Origin: Bacillota bacterium
Lineage (GTDB): Bacteria; Bacillota; DSM-12270; Thermacetogeniales; Thermacetogeniaceae
Length of the DNA stretch: 64,000 nt
Reading direction: 5' to 3'
NCBI GenBank assembly: GCA_013177945.1
Contig: JABLXW010000020.1
Location: 62,001 to 126,000, forward strand
How positions within the stretch are numbered: position 1 is the first letter of the stretch; every line of letters starts with the position of its first letter. Shown here piece after piece: positions 60,358-64,000 of the stretch. A program made the translations under genes and the position numbers. The notes under the pieces were generated by a model. It saw only the letters and a program-made list of their open reading frames with translations. It searched no databases and was not told where the DNA came from.

Positions 60358-61312
60358 GGAGGGGTGGTCCAAGCTGGCTGTTCGGGAAGTAGCAGAAGGA
60401 GTGTTTCTCATCGATGCCTTCGACATGGGAATCCCCAACCGGACTTCAGTTTATCTTGTGCGTGATGAAAGATCCGCCCTCATTGACACGGGAGCGGCGC
60501 ACAGCAGGGAGCGCCTGATTCTGGGCCTGCAGGAAACCGGCCTCGAACCGCGCGATTTGCAGTTCATCATTCTTACCCACATCCACGTTGACCACGCAGG
60601 GGGTGCAGGCTGGCTCCTGGAGCTTTTTCCAGACGCCCGGGTGATCGTCCACCCGAGAGGCGCTCCTCACCTCGCAGCCCCTGCTGACCTGAAGGCGGCT
60701 ACACGAAAGGCCCGCATGGCATACCCCTTCCATCCCTGCGAGTTCCTCCCCATCCCCGAGGAAAAGATGGAGGCTGCAAGGGACTCCCGGCAAATTCCGC
60801 TGGGCAGGAGAACCCTGACCCTGCTGGAGACTCCGGGTCACGCCTCCCACTGCATCTGCATCCACGACGACCTCACAAACGGAATCTTTGTCGGGGACTC
60901 CCTGGGCGTCAAAATCGACCACGTGCGGGATCACCAAAAATACGAGATCTTCCTTCCCGCGATGGTGCCCCCGCGCTTTGAGCCGCAAGAAGCGCTTCGT
61001 AGCGCGGATAAGCTGGCTGCTTTTCAGCCAAAATGGTTCTACTATTCCCACTTCGGAGCATCCCCGGAAACAGAGCGCCTCCTGGCAAAATACCGGAACG
61101 TCGTGGAAAGAGCCTTCGAGCTTGCGGAAAGCCTTAAAAAAGAGGAGGCGGATGAAGCAGCCGCCTGCACCCGCCTTTACAACTGGCTCCTCCGGGAAGT
61201 GCTGGAAATCCCCCAGGAAGTTTTAGGCAAAATAACTGCAGAAATAAAGCTTTCCCTTGAGCTCAACATCCACGGGCTGGTACGCTACATTGCCGGAAAA
61301 AGAAGCGCCTGA
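60338..61312 (+). CDS. Metallo-beta-lactamase fold hydrolase
   Basis: Up to 324 residues. The metal motif THIHVDHAGG (HxHxDH), the later His in TPGHASH and the Asp in FVGDSLGVKIDH are intact; a helical C-terminal third (KYRNVVERAFELAESLKKEE) is family-like. The start is unclear: TTG 60338 overlaps the SMR gene, while GGAGGGG at 60358 lies about 9 nt before a CTG at 60374 where homology begins. Substrate unknown (glyoxalase II-like hydrolases and others share this fold). Confidence 0.85.
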   Translation: MLKADYEEGWSKLAVREVAEGVFLIDAFDMGIPNRTSVYLVRDERSALIDTGAAHSRERLILGLQETGLEPRDLQFIILTHIHVDHAGGAGWLLELFPDARVIVHPRGAPHLAAPADLKAATRKARMAYPFHPCEFLPIPEEKMEAARDSRQIPLGRRTLTLLETPGHASHCICIHDDLTNGIFVGDSLGVKIDHVRDHQKYEIFLPAMVPPRFEPQEALRSADKLAAFQPKWFYYSHFGASPETERLLAKYRNVVERAFELAESLKKEEADEAAACTRLYNWLLREVLEIPQEVLGKITAEIKLSLELNIHGLVRYIAGKRSA

Positions 61313-61964
61313 CGGCGCCTCTGAACGGTATTACGGCAAATGGCTGGAGGATGTGCCAGCGCATGGAGCCTGTGAGATGAAGAAGACCAGGCGCGACTCT
61401 TTCACAACTCTTAAAAAAAGGGGGGAACCGCGCGAAAGAGTACGGTTCCCTATAGGAAGGGTTGGAGATGGCCTGATAATAAGCTTGCTAGTTTATTTTT
61501 TCTATTAAAACCACAAAAATCCTGCAAGTAAATTCTGAAAAATTTGACGATTTTTTTCATATTAAGATGAGTTTTACCGTTTGAGGCGAGAGGGGGAAAA
61601 TCAGATAATCCGCGCTTTTCGACAAATCCCTGCTCATTCAAACAGTAGCGGCGAAAAAGGGAGCCTCGCGGGGCTTCGACAATGGAGGCGGCTCGCCCCC
61701 CCCTTCACTTCATAGCTGATCAGAGGGCAGTGCTGGTGCGCCACACCCCTTCGTCAATCGCATACTCCTCCGGATGGGACAGGGCTCCAAAAGTCTACTC
61801 CCCTTCCCAGGCGGGGAAGGAAAGGCCTGCTGCAAACTCCAAGAGTATTTTGCCCCGGGAATCTCATCTTTTTATTCCTGAAACCCCTCACAAGGTTCGG
61901 ATCCCTTCGCCCCTCCTAAGGGGCCTGCAGCCACCCGGCCCGTCTGTCCAACTTCTGGCATAGT
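61313..61964. other. Intergenic stretch without a supported gene
   Basis: About 650 bp between the hydrolase and the hsp20 promoter. Open frames here are short and lack ribosome sites. The only clear structures are the hairpins at 61394-61450. GC content falls around 61490-61570 and rises again; I see no RNA family I can name. Confidence 0.5.
61423..61450. terminator. Hairpin with competing partner upstream
   Basis: GGGAACCG (61423-61430) pairs with CGGTTCCC (61443-61450). The loop contains GAAAGAGT, which can instead pair with ACTCTTTC about 40 bases upstream. On the minus strand the stem is followed by CCC and seven T, so it looks like a terminator in that direction; on the plus strand no U-tract follows. 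Confidence 0.45.
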
Positions 61965-61993
61965 TTGACATCAGTACCAGGAGATTCTATAAT
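61965..61993 (+). promoter_or_regulatory. Sigma-A promoter of hsp20
   Basis: TTGACA (61965-61970) and TATAAT (61988-61993) with a 17-bp spacer, a full consensus. The predicted start is near 62000, leaving a 64-nt leader. No CIRCE element was found. Confidence 0.92.
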
Positions 61994-62063
61994 TAAAATG
62001 CAGCAGAACGGGACAAAATTGGGGGTAGGAAGCTACTTTAAAATTTCTGAGGAGGTTGGTCAG

Positions 62064-62504
62064 ATGGCTTTGATGCGCTGGGATCCCTGGCGGGAACTGG
62101 CTTCTTTCAGGGAGGCAATCAACCGCCTCTTCGATGAAACCATCACCCGCCGCCTTCCCATTCCAGGCTGGGGTGAATGGAAGCCTTCTGTGGACGTGGT
62201 CGACCGCGGTGCAGAGTTCGTGATAAAGGCGGACCTGCCCGGCTACAGCCCGGAAAATGTCGAAATTACCGTCCAGGAAAACGCAGTTTTCATTCGGGGA
62301 GAAGTCAAAGAAGAAAAGGAAACAAAAGAAGGGGAGTACCACGTGCGCGAGCGCAGCTACGGATCTTTCGCCCGTTCCCTTCCCCTTTCGGTCCCAATCA
62401 AACCCGAACTGGCCAGAGCTACCTTTAAGAACGGCGTCCTCGAAATAATCCTCCCGAAAGCAGAGGTCCCCAAAGGCCGGACCCTCAAAATCGAGACCGA
62501 GTAA
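62064..62504 (+). CDS. Hsp20 / alpha-crystallin small heat shock protein
   Basis: 146 residues from the ATG at 62064, which has GAGGAGG 8 nt upstream; an earlier in-frame ATG at 61998 lies at the promoter's own start point and is unlikely. N-terminal region MRWDPWRELASFREAINRLFDE, alpha-crystallin domain (PSVDVVDRGAEFVIKADLPGYSPENVEITV, VRERSYGSFARSLPLSVPI, ATFKNGVLEIILPK). It holds unfolding proteins in an ATP-independent way. A single-gene unit with a strong promoter. Confidence 0.93.
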   Translation: MALMRWDPWRELASFREAINRLFDETITRRLPIPGWGEWKPSVDVVDRGAEFVIKADLPGYSPENVEITVQENAVFIRGEVKEEKETKEGEYHVRERSYGSFARSLPLSVPIKPELARATFKNGVLEIILPKAEVPKGRTLKIETE

Positions 62505-62506
62505 AA

Positions 62507-62556
62507 AGAAAAGGGTGGGTTATTGCCGTCGGCCGGTGGTTTCCTACCCCTTTTTC
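62507..62556 (+). terminator. Probable hsp20 terminator
   Basis: AAAAGGGTGGG can pair imperfectly with CCTACCCCTTTT, followed by a T-rich run (TTTTCTTTTTTC). It lies directly after the stop. Confidence 0.6.
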
Positions 62557-62682
62557 TTTTTTCTTGCCTTAACTTTTTCCTCCCCCATTTTCCCTGGTGA
62601 TCCCCTCCCCGCAACAACCGCCCCGAAAAGCTGCCTCCAATATCTGGCTAAATTCCTTGACTCAGGGGAAACTGAGCAAACT

Positions 62683-62696
62683 GAGCAAACTTGCTC
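62683..62696. promoter_or_regulatory. Inverted repeat upstream of the ECF sigma gene
   Basis: GAGCAA and TTGCTC flank a 2-bp centre, and the half-site GAGCAA also occurs once more just upstream. It is about 130 bp before the sigma factor gene, in an otherwise gene-free 320-bp gap (62505-62826), and might be an operator. No clear promoter was identified. Confidence 0.35.
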
Positions 62697-62826
62697 GAAT
62701 TATAAAGGCCAGCCAGCAAAAAGTCCGACCGCGCCTCCAGGCAAATCGAAGCCTTACAACCTTGTAAGATTTCCATAACCGGCTGCGTATTAAAAGCAGA
62801 GCCCAGGCTGGGAAAGGCGGAAAGCA

Positions 62827-63471
62827 ATGAAAGAGTATCCCTCAGACCAGGAACTGGTCCGGCAGACCCGCGCGGGTGATCTGCGGGCCTTTGAAATAAT
62901 TGTGGAGCGTTACCAGCAGGCGGTTTACCGGATTATCTATCGTTTACTCAGAGACTGGCAGGAGGCCGAGGACGTGGCGCAGGATGCTTTCTTAAAATGC
63001 TACCAACACCTCTCCCAGTACGATCAGGCGCGCCCGTTCAAACCCTGGCTTTACCGGATTGCGACCAACCTCGCCCTGAGCAGACTGCGGCGCCTGAAAA
63101 AACACCAGCTTCTTTCCTGGGATCAGTTTCTCAACCTCAATCCCTCCTCAAGAAGCGAAGCGGGCAGGGACTACACGGATCCCGAAGCTGCCTGGGAAGA
63201 GAAAGAGGCCAAAACGGAGGTCGCTCTTGCCTTGAAAAGGCTCAAGCCCCTTGACCAGCTGGTCATTATCCTGCGCTACCTTGAAGAACTCAGCTATGAA
63301 GAAATCGCCCTCATTCTCCAGACAAACCGCAACAATGTGGAGGTCCGGCTCTACCGGGCGAGGCAGAAACTCCGGGCCTTGCTTGAGGGAAAACCCGGTG
63401 AAGAACGGGCCGTCGGGGGAAGGGAGCAGCAGAAAAGGGAGGTGAAAACATGCTCCCGTGCCGGGAAATAG
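62827..63471 (+). CDS. ECF (RpoE-type) RNA polymerase sigma factor
   Basis: 214 residues. Region 2: FEIIVERYQQAVYRIIYRLLRDWQEAEDVAQDAFLKCYQHL with the RPFKPWLYRIATNLALSRLRR segment; region 4: LKPLDQLVIILRYLEELSYEEIALILQTNRNNVEVRLYRARQKL. Regions 1.1 and 3 are absent, as in ECF factors. It overlaps the zinc-finger anti-sigma gene by 22 nt, which indicates a regulatory pair. The signal it senses is unknown. Confidence 0.93.
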   Translation: MKEYPSDQELVRQTRAGDLRAFEIIVERYQQAVYRIIYRLLRDWQEAEDVAQDAFLKCYQHLSQYDQARPFKPWLYRIATNLALSRLRRLKKHQLLSWDQFLNLNPSSRSEAGRDYTDPEAAWEEKEAKTEVALALKRLKPLDQLVIILRYLEELSYEEIALILQTNRNNVEVRLYRARQKLRALLEGKPGEERAVGGREQQKREVKTCSRAGK

Positions 63472-64000
63472 TAAAGATCCTCGATCTCTATCTCGACGGG
63501 GAACTGGAGGAACGCATGCGGGCGCGGGTTGAAGAGCACCTTAAATGCTGCAGCACGTGCAGGGAGCTCCTCAACCACAGGATCCAGGAGGCCGCAAAGA
63601 TTCGGGCTGGATTTCCGGTTCCGGAACTCGCCCCCGGTTTTACAAAAAAGGTTATGGAAAAAATTTGCTCCGCCCGGCAGAGTCCCCAATTATTTCCGCC
63701 TTTATTTTCCGCTTTAGGCAAGATCCTGGTGAAACCCTGGCTTGCCCCGGTTCTGGCCGTTTTTCTCGTCCTGGCATTCCTCTACGGTACCGCCTTTGAT
63801 CTGCTCTCCCCGCTGCACCGCGGTATAACCACGCCACATAAGGCGGCAGAGGAATCAGTGAAACGCAAGAATCAGCAGCCTTTAGAAACCACTTCTCCCG
63901 CTCCCGAGGTCCCTCAAGATGGAAAACTGCAAGAACCCCCGCCGGGCGCGAAACTGCCGCTTTTTTCAAAAGAAAGCGCGGCAACAACCCCTCAGCACAA
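63450..64000 (+). CDS. Zinc-finger (zf-HC2) anti-sigma factor, 3' end beyond window
   Basis: Open from ATG 63450 (AAGGGAGG upstream) to the window end, at least 183 residues. The N-terminus LDLYLDGELEERMRARVEEH leads to HLKCCSTC (His-x3-Cys-x2-Cys), the zinc-binding anti-sigma signature. A membrane segment follows at about residues 93-111 (LAPVLAVFLVLAFLYGTAF), then a Pro/Lys-rich, probably extracytoplasmic region. It should hold the ECF sigma factor at the membrane until an envelope signal arrives. Confidence 0.88.
   Translation, partial: MLPCREIVKILDLYLDGELEERMRARVEEHLKCCSTCRELLNHRIQEAAKIRAGFPVPELAPGFTKKVMEKICSARQSPQLFPPLFSALGKILVKPWLAPVLAVFLVLAFLYGTAFDLLSPLHRGITTPHKAAEESVKRKNQQPLETTSPAPEVPQDGKLQEPPPGAKLPLFSKESAATTPQH

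Noticed and set aside
61682-61963. 93-codon plus-strand frame before the hsp20 promoter
   Set aside because: No ribosome site, low-complexity composition, and it ends at the promoter; treated as non-coding.

Overview
The window looks like chromosomal DNA of an anaerobic, probably thermophilic, spore-former-type Firmicute (Peptococcia/Thermacetogenium-Desulfotomaculum-like). The evidence is strong purine-rich Shine-Dalgarno sites with frequent GTG and TTG starts, a T-box leader, the CdaA-CdaR-GlmM cluster, the YlxW/Sbp/YlxX-type trio, the siroheme-dependent (Ahb) heme route, and corrinoid methyltransferases of the acetogen type. The assignment is inferred from gene content. No rRNA, tRNA or CRISPR array was seen.

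Layout. 1-3018 (minus): cdaA-cdaR-glmM (c-di-AMP and peptidoglycan precursor control). 3267-5106 (plus): DUF881-sbp-DUF881. 5170-19302 (minus): one long branched-chain amino acid operon, ilvE-ilvD-ilvB-ilvN-ilvC-ilvB-leuA-leuC-leuD-leuB-cimA, behind a consensus promoter and an apparently isoleucine-specific T-box. 19339-19542: a GGDEF remnant. 19557-26475 (minus): hemC-cobA/hemD-ahbC-ahbD-ahbA-ahbB-hemL, taking aminolevulinate-pathway intermediates through siroheme to heme.

26676-40130: the most unusual region. A PRK06851-type two-P-loop ATPase gene is split at its Gly-Thr-Ala-Pro-His-Val codons by about 12.4 kb of inserted DNA. The insert reads as two tandem units of one serine-recombinase element family. 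Each unit ends in a recombinase gene whose own 3' end encodes the same six residues. Unit A (27501-36084) has an internally deleted recombinase and carries a corrinoid methyltransferase operon: a methyl-THF methyltransferase, two corrinoid proteins plus a remnant of a third, two UroD-type methyltransferases, GntR, DUF1638 and a CobW GTPase. Unit B (36067-39884) has an intact recombinase and carries a multicopper oxidase. Both units keep a 55-56 residue gene overlapping the recombinase start and a 15-bp palindrome.

40207-48178: a thioredoxin-reductase-like flavoprotein that lacks the NADPH motif, a DUF1786 protein, an HD-GYP protein, and a minus-strand pabA-aroF-pabB-pabC operon. That operon's leader has eleven (G/A)AG-like triplets at about 5-nt spacing, as expected for the tryptophan-sensing TRAP protein, followed by a strong terminator.

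48236-55834: a scrambled accessory stretch with REP-like palindromes, remnants of a REP-associated transposase, a duplicated deacetylase 3' end, a nucleotidyltransferase toxin-like pair, a small sulfite-reductase-like protein with a Cys-rich partner, an HD-GYP protein and a Fur-family regulator. 55893-61312: envelope genes (CapK/PaaK-like ligase, GT39-like and GT2 glycosyltransferases, DUF2304, SMR transporter), with a 113-bp promoter/leader unit used twice. 61965-64000: Hsp20 and an ECF sigma/anti-sigma pair that runs off the window.
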